Assembly (NCBI GenBank): GCA_963728895.1
Contig: CAVSLM010000014.1
Span: 1 to 64,000 of the forward strand
Source of the DNA: CAVSLM01 sp963728895
Lineage (GTDB): Bacteria > Pseudomonadota > Gammaproteobacteria > JBBQDK01
Direction of reading: 5' to 3'
DNA: 64,000 nucleotides
Shown here: piece by piece, positions 1 to 10,706 of the stretch
How the letters are laid out: each line of letters opens with the position of its first letter
Position numbering within the stretch: the stretch's first letter is position 1
Notes under the pieces: model-generated
What the model saw: the letters and a program-made list of their open reading frames with translations, nothing else
What the model was told of the DNA's origin: nothing
Databases searched by the model: none
Position numbers and translations under genes: made by a program

Positions 1-277
1 GGCGGCTCGATTCCCGCTGGATCGGCACCCTGATGGGCAGCAACAGCGTTGTTTTCTGTGCGGACGGAGGGCGCGTCGTAAAGGTGAACGGAAATCTGTT
101 CAGCCAGGGGGAGATCGGCGCAGGTCTGTTCGTCGCCTTCTGGTCCCTGTTTCCGTCCCGCGTTGCCCGCATGCCATGCGGCGGTCGGGCTCGTCGCGCA
201 TTCGGCACCACATCGGTGGTCCTACGAGCCAACGCATTCGCGTTGCCGGGCACCACCGCCTGTGGTCTCATTCGCGC
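1..277. other. Left edge, no gene recognised
   Basis: Short open frames cross this stretch, but none resembles a known protein and none has a convincing ribosome binding site. It probably holds the 5' leader of the LOG-family gene that follows. Confidence 0.4.
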
Positions 278-1258
278 ATGAGCCGACCGCCGGCAGACCC
301 GCACGCCATTCCGGCGCCCGCGCATCCGCGCGAGCGGCGCGAGCCTTTACCGTGGCAGCGACCGAAGCCGGCGGAGGAAGACGTCGACGCACCACGGCGC
401 GTGCAAGCGCTGATCGAGAGCGCGGTCTACCGGCAGGCGGATCACGACGTCGATTTCCTCGCACTCGACGACACGCGCGGCGTGCGCCTGCAGATCGATT
501 ATCTCAAGACCGAGCTGCTGCTGGAGCGCCATGGTATACACCACACCATCGTGGTGTTCGGCAGCACACGGATTCCCGACCCCGTGGCTGCGCTGCTCCA
601 GCTGGAGCGGGCTCGCGCCGTGGCGGCTATGGCGCCGCAGAACGAGACGCTGCAGCTGCGGCTCCGGGTCGCCGTTCGGCTGTTCGAGAAAAGCCGCTAC
701 TACGAGGCCGCCCGCGCGCTCGGCAGGCTGGTCGGGCAGGCGGGCAGGGGACCGGGCGACTCGCGGGTGGTGATCATGACGGGCGGCGGACCCGGGATCA
801 TGGAGGCCGCGAACCGCGGGTCGGACGACGTCGGCGCCGAGTCTGTCGGCCTCAACATCACCCTGCCGCACGAGCAGTATCCGAATCCCTACGTTACCGG
901 TGACCTGTGCTTTCGCCATCACTACTTCGCCATCCGCAAGCTGCATTTCCTGCTTCGCGCCCGGGCACTGGTGGCGTTCCCCGGCGGCTACGGCACCTTC
1001 GACGAGCTGTTCGAGACGCTCACGCTGGTGCAGACGCGCACCATCCGGCCGGTCCCGGTGGTGCTGGTCGGGGAGGACTACTGGCGCCGCGCCGTGGATT
1101 TCGACTTCCTGGTGGAGGAGGGCGTGATTCAGGTCGAGGACCGCGATCTATTCTGGTACGCGGAAACCGCCGAGCAGGTCTGGGAGGGCATCCTGCACTG
1201 GCATCGCACCAACGGCGAGCCACTGTTTCCGGAGGACACATCGCCGACCGCGCGATGA
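278..1258 (+). CDS. LOG family (TIGR00730-type) Rossmann-fold protein
   Basis: This is a 326-residue protein of the LOG / 'lysine decarboxylase-like' family. Members with known activity are phosphoribohydrolases that cleave nucleoside 5'-monophosphates such as cytokinin ribotides. The two family signatures are visible: GGGPGIMEAANRG at about residues 169-181 and PGGYGTFDEL at about 235-244. The first 150 residues are an extra N-terminal region, so this is the longer bacterial subtype with a predicted cytosolic location. I chose the ATG at 278 (MSRPPADPH); the open frame runs back to 176, but that extension is arginine-rich and looks non-coding. The next gene, an MBL-fold reading frame, begins about 35 bases downstream and may be co-transcribed. 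The family call is firm; the substrate is unknown. Confidence 0.88.
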   Translation: MSRPPADPHAIPAPAHPRERREPLPWQRPKPAEEDVDAPRRVQALIESAVYRQADHDVDFLALDDTRGVRLQIDYLKTELLLERHGIHHTIVVFGSTRIPDPVAALLQLERARAVAAMAPQNETLQLRLRVAVRLFEKSRYYEAARALGRLVGQAGRGPGDSRVVIMTGGGPGIMEAANRGSDDVGAESVGLNITLPHEQYPNPYVTGDLCFRHHYFAIRKLHFLLRARALVAFPGGYGTFDELFETLTLVQTRTIRPVPVVLVGEDYWRRAVDFDFLVEEGVIQVEDRDLFWYAETAEQVWEGILHWHRTNGEPLFPEDTSPTAR

Positions 1259-1292
1259 GAAGGCCGGCATCGGGAACCACAAGGGGGCGAGG

Positions 1293-2386
1293 CTGAAGAT
1301 CTCCTTTCATGGCGCCGCCCGCAGCGTGACCGGTTCCTGTCACCTGGTCGAATGCGCGGGCAGGCACATCCTCATTGACTGCGGTCTGTATCAGGGTGGT
1401 GCCGACATCGACGGCGAGAACGCTGCACCCTTCGGCTTCGATGCCGCCGGCATCGACTGGGTGTTGCTCACCCACGCGCATCTCGACCACTGCGGGCGTC
1501 TGCCCTTGCTGGTCAAGCGCGGGTTCCGCGGTGAGATCATCGCCACGGCCGCAACGCGCGAGCTGGCGCGCCTCGTTCTGATCGATGCCGCGCACCTGCA
1601 GGACGAGGACGCGCGCCGGCGCCGCCGCAAGGGTGCGCGGCGCGGCCGGCGCGATGGTGGGCCGCTCTACACCACGCTCGATGCGCTGAACCTGCTCGAC
1701 AACTTCGGCCGCATCGCGCACTACGGTCGCGCGCTGAAGCTCGCGCCCGGTTTGCGCGCGACCTTCCTCGACGCCGGACACATCCTGGGCTCGGCGTACC
1801 TATATCTACAGCTGGAAGAGGGCGGGGAGCGGCGGACCGTGGTGTTCTCCGGCGACCTCGGCAATTCCGGTCGCCCGCTGCTGCGCGATCCCGCGCCGTC
1901 GCCGCAGGCGGACGTGGTCGTGATGGAGACCACCTACGGTGATCGCCGGCACCGCTCGCTCGCGGACTCCGTGGAGGAGCTTTACGTCGCGATCGCGGAT
2001 ACCCTGGAGCGCGGCGGCAACGTCCTGATCCCGACGTTCGCGCTGGAACGGGCGCAGGAAATCCTTTATCACCTGCGCGAAGGCGTGGAGCACGGGCGGC
2101 TGCCGCGGCGGCTGCCGGTGTTCCTGGATTCACCCATGGCGATTTCGGCGACGGCGATTTTTCAACGCCACCCGAATGCTACGACGCCGAGACCGCCCGG
2201 CTGTTTGGCGCCGGACACGATCCGCTGGCGCTGCCCGAGCTGCACTTCGCGCGCGAGAACGCGTCATTTTTTGCCTCGGGCGTGCCGGCCAAGCTCCGCA
2301 GCAGTTCTCGGACAAGGCACTCGGCGCCACTCCATAGCCCCCTGGGGCCGCCCGGCCGTCTACCCGGTGCCGCGGGTCCGTTTTAA
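1293..2386 (+). pseudogene. MBL-fold / beta-CASP RNA-processing-type metallohydrolase, frameshifted and truncated
   Basis: The first 290 residues are a clear metallo-beta-lactamase plus beta-CASP protein of the CPSF/RNase J-like 'exonuclease' group. The zinc motif THAHLDHCGRLP, the later AGHILGSAY and FSGDLGNSGRP, and the beta-CASP segment PTFALERAQEIL are all present. Similarity to the family begins at KISFHGAARSVTGS, directly after a CTG at 1293. No ATG, GTG or TTG lies there, so the start is either CTG or mutated. At about 2174 the frame breaks: restoring one G (ACCCG-GAATGC) recovers the expected CYDAETARLF. The restored frame loses similarity after LHFAREN (about 2265) and stops at 2384-2386. 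The C-terminal beta-CASP half and the RMMBL domain are missing, so the protein would be inactive. Confidence 0.82.
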
Positions 2387-2421
2387 ATTCTTGCAGTCTG
2401 TTGCGCCGTGCGTCGGGTACC

Positions 2422-4269
2422 ATGCCGAGAGCTTTCCAGTACGGGCGAACCGTGAAAGATCCGAATCCGCAAGAAGCGAAGAGTCGGCCACTGCGTGGCT
2501 GGATCCGAAGGCTCGGCTCTGTGTATTCGCAGGTCTGCAGCATGCCGGTCGGCGCCTTTGTTGCCGTGGCCGCTACGGTGTTCGTCGCCAAGTCTTTTGC
2601 CGTCTGGGGCGTAGTGGAACGGCTACCCGAAACGATCGAGCCTCTGGTGGAACTCGCGCTGGATCTGGGAATCGTCGCACCAGTCCTGATATGGTTTCTG
2701 GTCGTGCCGGCGGCGCGCAACATCCGCCAGAGCGAAGCTTCCGAGCGCGCGCTCCGGATCGCGCGGGAGGAGCTGGAGGTCAGGGTGCACGAGCGGACGG
2801 CGGAGCTCGAGGAATCGGAGAGGAGGCTTCGCGAAGAGGCGGAAGAGAAGCGGGGTGCCCATAGGGCAGTCGAATTCCAGGCGAGTCTGCTCGATGCGGT
2901 GGAGCAGGCCGTGACTGCGACCGACGGCGAAGGTCGGGTCCTCTACTGGAACCGATTCGCCGAAGAGCTCTACGGTTGGAGGGCGGCCGAGGTAACCGGG
3001 CGCAGCCTTCGGGACGTCATCACGTTCATCGAGGGGAATGCGAAGGGGCTCGATGTGCTCGAAGCTTGCGCAATGGGCGCCAGCTGGACCGGCGAGGTCG
3101 AGGCCGTCCGGCGTGACGGGTCGCGCTTTCCCGCCTACGTCGTTTGCTCCTGCCTCGCGGGCGAAGCGGAGGGTTACGTCTGTCTCTCATTGGACATCAC
3201 CGTGTCCAAGGTCGCGGAAGAGGCGTTGCGCGACTCGGAGGAGAAGTACAGCACGTTCGTGGAGAACTCCCCGACGGGCATCTTCATCTCCCAAAACGGC
3301 CAGTTGGTGTTCGTCAACCCGAAGTTCGCACAGCTTCTGGAGTACTCCCGTGACGAGCTGTCGCAGCGCGAAGCCCAACTTCTCGTGCATCCCGACGACC
3401 GCGAGGTGGCGAGAGAGATTGTGCGCAAGAGGGCCGCGGGTGAGCCGGTGCCGGACGAATGCGAGTGCCGTCTGGTGACCAAGACCGGTCAGGTGCGGTG
3501 GGTCGCGATCCGCAACACCATGATCCGACATCGCGGAGGGGTCGCCGCCCTGGGCACGGTCCAGGACGTGACGGAACGCAAGCAGATGGAGACGGAGCTC
3601 CGCCAGCTCTCGGCGCGCCTGCTTACTATTCAGGAGGAGGAACGGCGGCGTGTGGCGCGCGACCTGCACGACAGCGTGGGGCAGGCGCTCACCGGTATCA
3701 AGTTCATGGTCGAGGCCGCCCTCGGTCCGCCCTGGCCCGAGGAGCGCCGAACGGGGATGGAGCGGCTGCGCTCCCTGGTGCCGACGATCCAGGGCGCGGT
3801 GGAGGAGGTGCGGCGCATCTCCACGGAGCTCCGGCCATCCGTCCTGGACGATCTGGGCCTGCTGCCGGCCATTGCCTGGTACGTGAGGGAGTTCCAGAAG
3901 AATCACCCGCGCCTCGCGCTCGAGCAGCAATTCGATGCGATGGAGTCCGACGTGCCGTGCGCGCTTAGGACGCCGATCTATCGCCTCCTCCAGGAAGCCA
4001 CCACCAACGTTGCCAAACACAGCCGCGCCTCCCGTCTGGTGATCGGCATCGAAGCGGGTGGCGGGAGTCTGCGGTTGCGTGTGCGGGACGATGGCGTCGG
4101 CTTCGATCCGTCGGTGCCTCGCGGGGAGACCGACGCCAGAGGCTTGGGCCTGAGCTCCATGCGCGAGCGCACCGAGCTCTCTGGAGGAACCTTCTCACTC
4201 GTCACGGCGCCTGGCGCCGGCACGACCGTCGAGGCCACTTGGTCGATCGACGCTCGCGTCAGCGCGTGA
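2422..4269 (+). CDS. PAS-containing NarL-type sensor histidine kinase
   Basis: This is a 615-residue membrane sensor kinase. Two hydrophobic segments lie near residues 33-55 and 73-95. A short coiled coil, two or three PAS/PAC modules (about 150-265, 275-395), a HisKA_3 dimerisation domain and a HATPase_c domain follow. The phospho-acceptor is His416 in RRVARDLHDSVGQALTG, the arrangement typical of NarX/DegS/UhpB-type kinases. The ATPase boxes are DDGVGFDP and GLGLSSMRER. An upstream TTG at 2401 is in frame, but the ATG at 2422 is preferred. Its 3' end overlaps the end of the convergent LuxR-type regulator at 4259-4948 by 11 bases. The two are almost certainly a cognate pair. The signal sensed cannot be read from the sequence. 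Confidence 0.9.
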   Translation: MPRAFQYGRTVKDPNPQEAKSRPLRGWIRRLGSVYSQVCSMPVGAFVAVAATVFVAKSFAVWGVVERLPETIEPLVELALDLGIVAPVLIWFLVVPAARNIRQSEASERALRIAREELEVRVHERTAELEESERRLREEAEEKRGAHRAVEFQASLLDAVEQAVTATDGEGRVLYWNRFAEELYGWRAAEVTGRSLRDVITFIEGNAKGLDVLEACAMGASWTGEVEAVRRDGSRFPAYVVCSCLAGEAEGYVCLSLDITVSKVAEEALRDSEEKYSTFVENSPTGIFISQNGQLVFVNPKFAQLLEYSRDELSQREAQLLVHPDDREVAREIVRKRAAGEPVPDECECRLVTKTGQVRWVAIRNTMIRHRGGVAALGTVQDVTERKQMETELRQLSARLLTIQEEERRRVARDLHDSVGQALTGIKFMVEAALGPPWPEERRTGMERLRSLVPTIQGAVEEVRRISTELRPSVLDDLGLLPAIAWYVREFQKNHPRLALEQQFDAMESDVPCALRTPIYRLLQEATTNVAKHSRASRLVIGIEAGGGSLRLRVRDDGVGFDPSVPRGETDARGLGLSSMRERTELSGGTFSLVTAPGAGTTVEATWSIDARVSA

Positions 4270-4948
4270 TGAGGCCCTTCTCGATGGCCAGCGCAATGAG
4301 AGCGGCCACGCTGTTCACGCCGAGCTTGCGCATCAGGTTCGCACGGTGCTTCTCCACGGTCTTCTCGCTGATGTAGAGGAACTCGCCGATCTCACGGCTA
4401 CGATAACCTTCGGTGACCAGTTTGAGCACCTCGCGCTCGCGGGTGGAGAGCAGGTCGAGCCCGCTGCGGGGTCCGGGCGCCTCCTCGCGCGCGCCCTTAC
4501 GCTTGAGAAGAGCAGCAATGACGTGCGTCGCCACCGCGGCGGACAGGTAGCGCTCCCCCGCCAGGACGCTGCGCACCGCGAGCAGCAGCTCTATCGCGCT
4601 CGCATCCTTCAACACATAGCCGTCCGCACCGTCCTCGATGGCCTTGAAAACGTACTCCTCGGTGCGGTGGACGGTCATGACCAGTACGCGGGTTCGAGGC
4701 GCCAGGCGCTTGATTTCCTTGAGTGCAGTTAGGCCGTCCATGCGCGGCATCGACAAGTCGAGGATCAGGAGATCCGGCTGCAGCTCTCTGGCCGCGCTCA
4801 TCGCCTCGCGCCCGTCCGTCGCCTCGCCCGCCAGCTCGATGTCGGACTCGCTCGCAAAGATGGCGCGCAGACCATCCCGCAGGATCTTGTGATCCTCGGC
4901 GAGTACGATCTGCGCGGGTTTGGTCAAGGTTTCTCCCTTATTCGTCAT
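4259..4948 (-). CDS. NarL/FixJ-family response regulator
   Basis: This is a 229-residue two-domain regulator. The N-terminal receiver domain (residues 13-130) has the acidic pair in VLAEDH, the phospho-acceptor Asp64 in LLILDLSMPRMDG, a threonine switch in VLVMTVHRT and a lysine in YVLKDAS. The C-terminal LuxR-type helix-turn-helix (about 163-228) reads LLSTREREVLKLVTEGYRSR through the recognition helix SEKTVEKHR. The start is the ATG at 4948 (MTNKGETLTKPAQ); a longer upstream extension is open but low-complexity. The gene is convergent with the HisKA_3 kinase at 2422-4269, and kinases of that class pair with NarL-type regulators. It is expected to bind DNA as a phosphorylated dimer. Its targets are unknown; the copper block 0.9 kb upstream is one candidate, by proximity only. 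Confidence 0.92.
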   Translation of the reverse strand: MTNKGETLTKPAQIVLAEDHKILRDGLRAIFASESDIELAGEATDGREAMSAARELQPDLLILDLSMPRMDGLTALKEIKRLAPRTRVLVMTVHRTEEYVFKAIEDGADGYVLKDASAIELLLAVRSVLAGERYLSAAVATHVIAALLKRKGAREEAPGPRSGLDLLSTREREVLKLVTEGYRSREIGEFLYISEKTVEKHRANLMRKLGVNSVAALIALAIEKGLITR

Positions 4949-5871
4949 CCCAGGCACTTCTTGTAACTCCCCGCGCAGGCCGGAGGCGCCCCTTCCGGCC
5001 GCGCGAAGCGTACTCACCAGGTCGCGCTCCCTCACCCCCTCAAGGGCAAGGCGGAGGTAGGGCCGGCGCGTCCGAACAGCGCTCGATGCCAATCCTGCCC
5101 CTACCAGCCCTCCTGCACGTCGAGACATTCCCCATCCTTAACCGTACCGGCCATAAGGTATTGATGGGTGAGGCTTCGGGTCACTATGCACCGGCAACGC
5201 ACTGTTCCGCGTGAATGGCCCGAGAGGTAAAACCCTACCATCGGTACGTACCAGAATACTGCGTTGCTCGGCCTCGATTGGGAGGAAGGCCCCATATTGT
5301 GCGCCTGCATAAGAGTTTATTAAATGCGTCGCCGGCACCCGACATTGCGCGCAACGCTGGATGAGATTCGGCGTGGCAGCGTGCGGGCGGGAAGGTGCTG
5401 ATCGTCGGAACGACACCTGCCAATCGAAGGGGAACGACGGCAGCGCAGGGACATCGATGCGCGATTGAACGCGACCCGGGTTCGTTTGGTGGCACGTCAG
5501 TCGCCCGCCGCGCGGTAGCCGCGACTCACCGGACGTCCTGGCGTGCGTTTGCACCACCTGAGATCGGCGCGCCGCCGGCTAGAAAGGGGGAGTCCACTTG
5601 ATCTCCGGGCGCGGCAGTCGCGTGCGCGACGCCGCGAACCTCGTCAGGACCACAGGGCAGCACGGTGGCGGAGATTGCGTCTGGCCGGACGAAGCCTTGA
5701 CGACAAGACGCAGTGCATGGGGGAGGTCCAATGCCCTTCGACGACGTGCGCAGAATGCCAAGGAACCGAACGCGAGCAACACCTCGCAGGAGCAGGAGCT
5801 CAAGTGAGCAAGATGAGAGTGCATAGAAAACCAATGGCTGCCCGACGAACCGGGAGCCGAGGAGAGGTGAC
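4949..5871. other. Intergenic region, 0.9 kb, no gene recognised
   Basis: This gap lies between the divergently oriented response regulator and the secreted-protein/oxidase genes, so it should carry promoters for both. Several overlapping open frames exist on both strands, but none has a recognisable motif, a consistent codon pattern or a good ribosome binding site. I see no clear repeat or RNA gene. Confidence 0.4.
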
Positions 5872-6192
5872 ATGAACAAGAGCAATCGTTTGCTACTGAC
5901 GTCATTGGCGTTGGTAGCGGTTTTTTCCTGGGGGGCAAGCGGCGCAGCGCCACCTGCAAAGGCACCACCGGTACTTACACCCCCTTGGGGCGCACACTCG
6001 GCAAAACCAAAGCCCATCGATCGGGGATACTGGGATCAACATTTCCAGGGTCACGGCAGCGTCACTTCTACACGCTGTCTGGGCATGAGTCGGGGGGCCA
6101 ACTGCATCACAGCGGCGTCTCGCGAGGAGGCTGCCCGTCGTCTGGCGGCGGCCCGTGCGGCGGCGGGTGACACCGTGCCCGCCACCAAGTAA
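5872..6192 (+). CDS. Small secreted hypothetical protein
   Basis: This is a 106-residue protein with a classical Sec signal peptide: MNKSN, then a hydrophobic core LLLTSLALVAVFSWGASG with likely cleavage after GASGA. The mature part is short and rich in Ala and Pro, has two cysteines (RCLGMS, NCITAAS) and ends in a helical EEAARRLAAARAAAG segment. A good ribosome binding site (GAGGAGAGGTG spacing) precedes the ATG. It ends 16 bases before the multicopper oxidase start and is surely co-transcribed with it. An accessory or copper-delivery role for the oxidase is possible but is only a guess from position. I do not recognise a family. Confidence 0.75.
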   Translation: MNKSNRLLLTSLALVAVFSWGASGAAPPAKAPPVLTPPWGAHSAKPKPIDRGYWDQHFQGHGSVTSTRCLGMSRGANCITAASREEAARRLAAARAAAGDTVPATK

Positions 6193-6208
6193 GGGAGGAA
6201 AGAACCAA

Positions 6209-9200
6209 ATGAACACGCGCATACGCTCGTTATTTCGGCGCACAGCGTTGTATGTTGGCGCCTCGACCCTCGCGATCGGAATCACGACGGCGACAGTGCT
6301 GGGGGCGGTAACACCCCCGGATATGTTCGGCATCTTCCCGAACTACGCCACCAGCCCTCTGCCGGTGGTCGCCTCCACCCCTGTTCTGAGCACGGTCGGC
6401 AACTCGGTGAGCGGCGACCGCCAGTACGCCACCGATTACCCGACGCTGTCCGGTGATCCGTTGGCGCTGGCGACTGTCTTCGTGGTCGTCCCCTCGGCGG
6501 TGCTGCCCGCGGGTACGCTGACAAGCTTCCAGACCTGGAACCAGGCAACGACTGGAGCAAGCCCCACGCCTTCGGCCGGCGACGGGACTCAGACCAACGG
6601 CAGTTTCTACGCCTACGTGCTGCACCCCACCGGCCCCGCGAACCAGTACACCGTGGTTTATCAGAGCGCACGGCTGACGGTGCCGAGCCCGGCTACGCCC
6701 GGTGTATCCGAGCTGGCGACCTTCCCGGTGTCGCCGGGTGTCCCCGTCAACGCCGGCGACGTGATCGGCTTCTATGGTGAAGGCGTCCCGATCGACACCG
6801 GCATCGGCACCGATGTCCTCAGTTACCCCGCCCCTGCGGCGCCCGCGCCGAGTGATACGTTCACGGTCGGTGGCACAGGCTTTCCGATCATTGCGCAGCC
6901 GCGCAACTACGCGATCGCGGCCACCGTCGACACTGGCGCGACGAGCACGACCATCTCGGGCGGCATGCGCAAGTTCGTCGACTCGCTGCCCCAGCTGAAT
7001 GCCGCGAACAACCTCGGCCAGTCGTTGCCGATCGCAGTTCCCGACATCACCGCGTATCCGGGCTCCGACTACTACGAGATCGAGTACGGCGAATACACCA
7101 AGCAGATGCACTCCGACCTGCCGCCGACGAAGCTGCGCGGATACCGCCAGGTCAATGTGTCGCCTGTGCCGGCGTTCCAGTATCTTGGACCGGTGATCGT
7201 TGCCACCAAAGACCGGCCGGTGCGCGTAAAGTACATCAACCATCTTCCGTTCGGTCCGGCAGATGCGTCCGGCCACCGCCCGGGTGACCTGTTCGTTCCG
7301 ACCGATACCACCTACATGGGCGTGGGGACCGGTCCCAACGGGGGCAACGAAGAGTTCACGCAGAACCGTGCCACCACCCACCTGCACGGCGGCGCCACTC
7401 CCTGGATCAGCGACGGCACGCCGCATCAGTGGACCACACCTGCGGGGGAGACCACGAACTACAAGTCGGGCGTGAGCAAGGCCAATGTTCCCGATATGTG
7501 GTTTAACGCCAGCGGCAACACCATCGCTTCCTGCGCGGGCCAGCTGACCTGCGCGGTCGCCGGCGCCACCAACGACCCGGGCCCCGGCATGAACACCATG
7601 TACTACACCAACCAGCAGAGCGCGCGGTTGATGTTCTACCACGACCATGCGCTCGGCATTACCCGGCTCAACGTGTACGTCGGCATGGCCGCGGGCTACC
7701 TGGAAACCGATCCCACCGAGCAGACCCTGATCAACAACGGAACACTTCCGGGTCTCGGCATTCCGCTGGTGATCCAGGAAAAGACTTTCGTCCCCGAAAA
7801 CAATCCGACCCACGACTCAACCAAGCGGTTCACCAATGTCTGGGGCGAATTCAATTCGCAGCTCGACGCACAGGATCCCACATGGGACGTAACCCAATGG
7901 GGCGGCTTCGGCCAGCTCTGGTTCCCGCATTCCTACATGCCAAACCAGAACCCGTATGACATCAGCGGTGCAAATGCAATGGGACGTTGGGATTACGGTC
8001 CGTGGTTCTGGCCTCCGTTTACCGGCATTCAGAACGGACCGATCCCGAACCCACTCTGCAACCCCACCTGCCCGGCGGGTGAGCCTCCCACGGTTCCCGG
8101 TACGCCGGATGCACGCGGCATTTCTCCGTCGGGCACGCCGGAGTCCTTCATGGACACACCGGTGATCAACGGTACCGCCTATCCCTACATCGTGGTGCCG
8201 CCAGAACTCGTTCGGTTCCGCATCCTGAGTGTCGCCAACGACCGGGTCTTCAACCTGTCACTGTTCGTGGCCGCAGACAAGAACAGCCCGACCACGGCCG
8301 GAACCAGCGGCGCCGTGCTGTGTGACGGGACCACGACCGTCAATCCAGCGGATTGCACCGAGGTCAAGATGGTGCCCTTCAACTCGTCCCAGGACACTGC
8401 CAAGCCCTTCCCGTCCTGGTGGTATACGCGCATCGCCAATGGCTTCACTTTCGATGACCGTGACGGCGGCGTGCCGGACCCGGACACCCGTGGTCCTGCC
8501 ATGATCCAGATCGGCACCGAGGGCGGCTTCCTGCCGGGACCCGTCGTGATCAAGAACCAGCCGGTCAACTACGTCTACAACCGCAGGGACATCGTGGTCG
8601 GCAACGTGAACGAGAAGGCGCTGTTCCTGGGACCTGCCGAGCGGGCCGACATCGTCGTCGACTTCTCGCAGTTCGCGGGCAAGACGCTGATCCTCTATAA
8701 CGACTCGCCAGCCCCGGTGCCGGCGGCCGATCCTCGTCTCGACTACTACACGGGCGACCCGGATCAGAGCGACACCGGCGGCGCGCCGTCGACGCTGCCC
8801 GGCTACGGCCCGAATACCCGGACCATTATGCAGATCCGGGTGAGCGGAAGCGGTGGGGTCGGTGGCCCGGACTACGTCAACCCGACCGTTCTGGCCAACC
8901 TGCAGACCGCCCTCCCGGCCGCCTTCGCTGCGTCCCAGGAACCGATCATCGTTCCGCAGCAGGCCTACGACCCGGTCTACAACACGACGACCACTGATGT
9001 GCCCGGGGTCAACTTCTCGACCATCCAGGGCACGGAGATGACGTTCGCTCCGATAAACCAGCAGTCACTCACGCTGCAGCTCGAGCCGAAGTCCATCATC
9101 GAGGACTTCACGACGGACTACGGTCGGATGAACGCGCTGCTGGGTGTCGAGATTCCGCATACCAACGCCACCAACCAGACCTCGATCATCCAGCAGTACA

Positions 9201-10609
9201 TCGATCCGCCCACCGAGCTGGTGACGACTGACGGCCGCCAGCAACACGCCAGCCATCGGCGAGGCAGCGGACGGGACGCAGATATGGAAGATCACGCACA
9301 ACGGGGTGGATACCCATGCGATTCATTTCCACATGTTCCACGTGCAGTTGATCAACCGCGTGGGCTGGGACGGTGCCATCCGGAAACCGGATGCCAACGA
9401 GCTGGGCTGGAAGGACACGGTTCGGATGAACCCGCTGGAGGACGTGATCGTGGCCCTGCGACCCAAGACCCTGGACCTTCCATTCCAGGTTCCGAACAGC
9501 TGGCGGCCGCTCGATCCGACGCAGCCGCTGGGTGTGACCACCGGATTTACCGGCGTGGATCCCAACGGCAACCCGGTGACCGTGACCAACGAGATGACCA
9601 ACTTCGGCTGGGAGCACGTATGGCACTGCCACCTGCTGGGTCATGAAGAGAACGACATGATGCGGGCACTTGCGATCGTCGCCCCGCCGGAGGCGCCCAC
9701 CAACCTTGCCGCGACCCTGAGCGGGAACGGCAACGCGCGTCAGGCCCACCTGACCTGGACAGACGCGTCGGCGAACGAGACGGGCTTTACCGTACAGAGG
9801 GCCAGGAACGCCAGCTTCACCCTCGGGCTGAGCAACTTTGCCCTTGCGCCGAACGTGACGACGTTCCAGAACCAGGTCGGTTCCAGGCGTACTACTTCCG
9901 AGTGTTGGCCTCGAACACGGTCGGCGGTAGTGCGACGCCCGGGTACCCGCAGCTCACCGCCGATTCCGGGCACGTCCAATGTCGTGCGGCGTCAACCTGC
10001 CACGGCGCCCGCGGCTCCGACCAACCTGGTCGCGACGCTGCAGACGCCCGCCTCGGGTCCGCAGGTCCGGCTGACATTCACGGATCACGCAACCAACGAG
10101 ACGGATTTCGTCGTGGAGCGTTCGACCAACGGGGGCGCGACATGGAGCCAGATCGGGACTCTGGCGGCGAGAAATGGCACGGGGAACGTGGTGTACACGG
10201 ACACGACAGTGACCATCGGAAACGTCTACTCTACCGAGTGGCGGCGGTGAATGCAGCGGGCCAGTCGGGTTACGCTACGTCGGCGCCGGTCGAATATGAC
10301 CGTGCCGGCGGCGCCGACGCAATGTCACTGTGGCGTGCGCCAGGGTGAATACTCCAATAGCGCGAGTGCACGGTGACGTGGAGCTCCTCCACGAACCAGA
10401 CCAACTACCGGCTGCAGCGCGCCAACAACGGGAACTTCGCGCCGGTGACTCAGACGGTAAACGGCATCGCGGCCAACGCCACCTCATGGACGAGTGGGAA
10501 TATCAATCGCAACACGACATGGTACTTCCGGGTGCAGGCGTACAATGCCCTCGGTGCCTCGGCGTACGTGGTTGCCCAGCCCTCGCCGTTCCCGGCGCCG
10601 ATCAACTGA
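6209..10609 (+). pseudogene. Exported multicopper oxidase with C-terminal fibronectin III repeats, several frameshifts
   Basis: The start is the ATG at 6209, after AGGGAGGAAAG. A signal peptide (residues 1-35) leads into a large multicopper oxidase. Copper ligands are intact: HLHGG near residue 391, FYHDHALG near 476, then THAIHFHMFH and WHCHLLGHEENDMM in the C-terminal cupredoxin (types 1, 2 and 3 sites). Three fibronectin III-like repeats follow, recognisable by APTNL at their starts and YFRV..N near their ends. The frame breaks near 9230, just before the last copper domain, again near 9881, 9965 and 10230, and once or more between 10290 and 10372. Adding one base at 9881 or 10230 restores the expected sequence. 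The final frame ends at 10609, followed by a terminator. With the CusBA genes downstream, copper detoxification is the natural role. Whether this is a decayed gene or a mis-sequenced one is unresolved. Confidence 0.82.
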
Positions 10610-10636
10610 TCGCGGCGCAGGGGACAGGGTGTCCTA

Positions 10637-10667
10637 TCGGGGAAGGGATGCGTCCCTTCCCCGATTT
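10637..10667 (+). terminator. Rho-independent terminator after the oxidase
   Basis: A perfect 12-bp stem, TCGGGGAAGGGA with its complement TCCCTTCCCCGA, closes a TGCG loop and is followed by TTT. It sits 28 bases after the last oxidase frame and separates it from the FKBP-type N-terminal protein. Confidence 0.85.
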
Positions 10668-10706
10668 CTCTGATAACCGCGGATCACGATCTCACACGGT
10701 GTCCCA

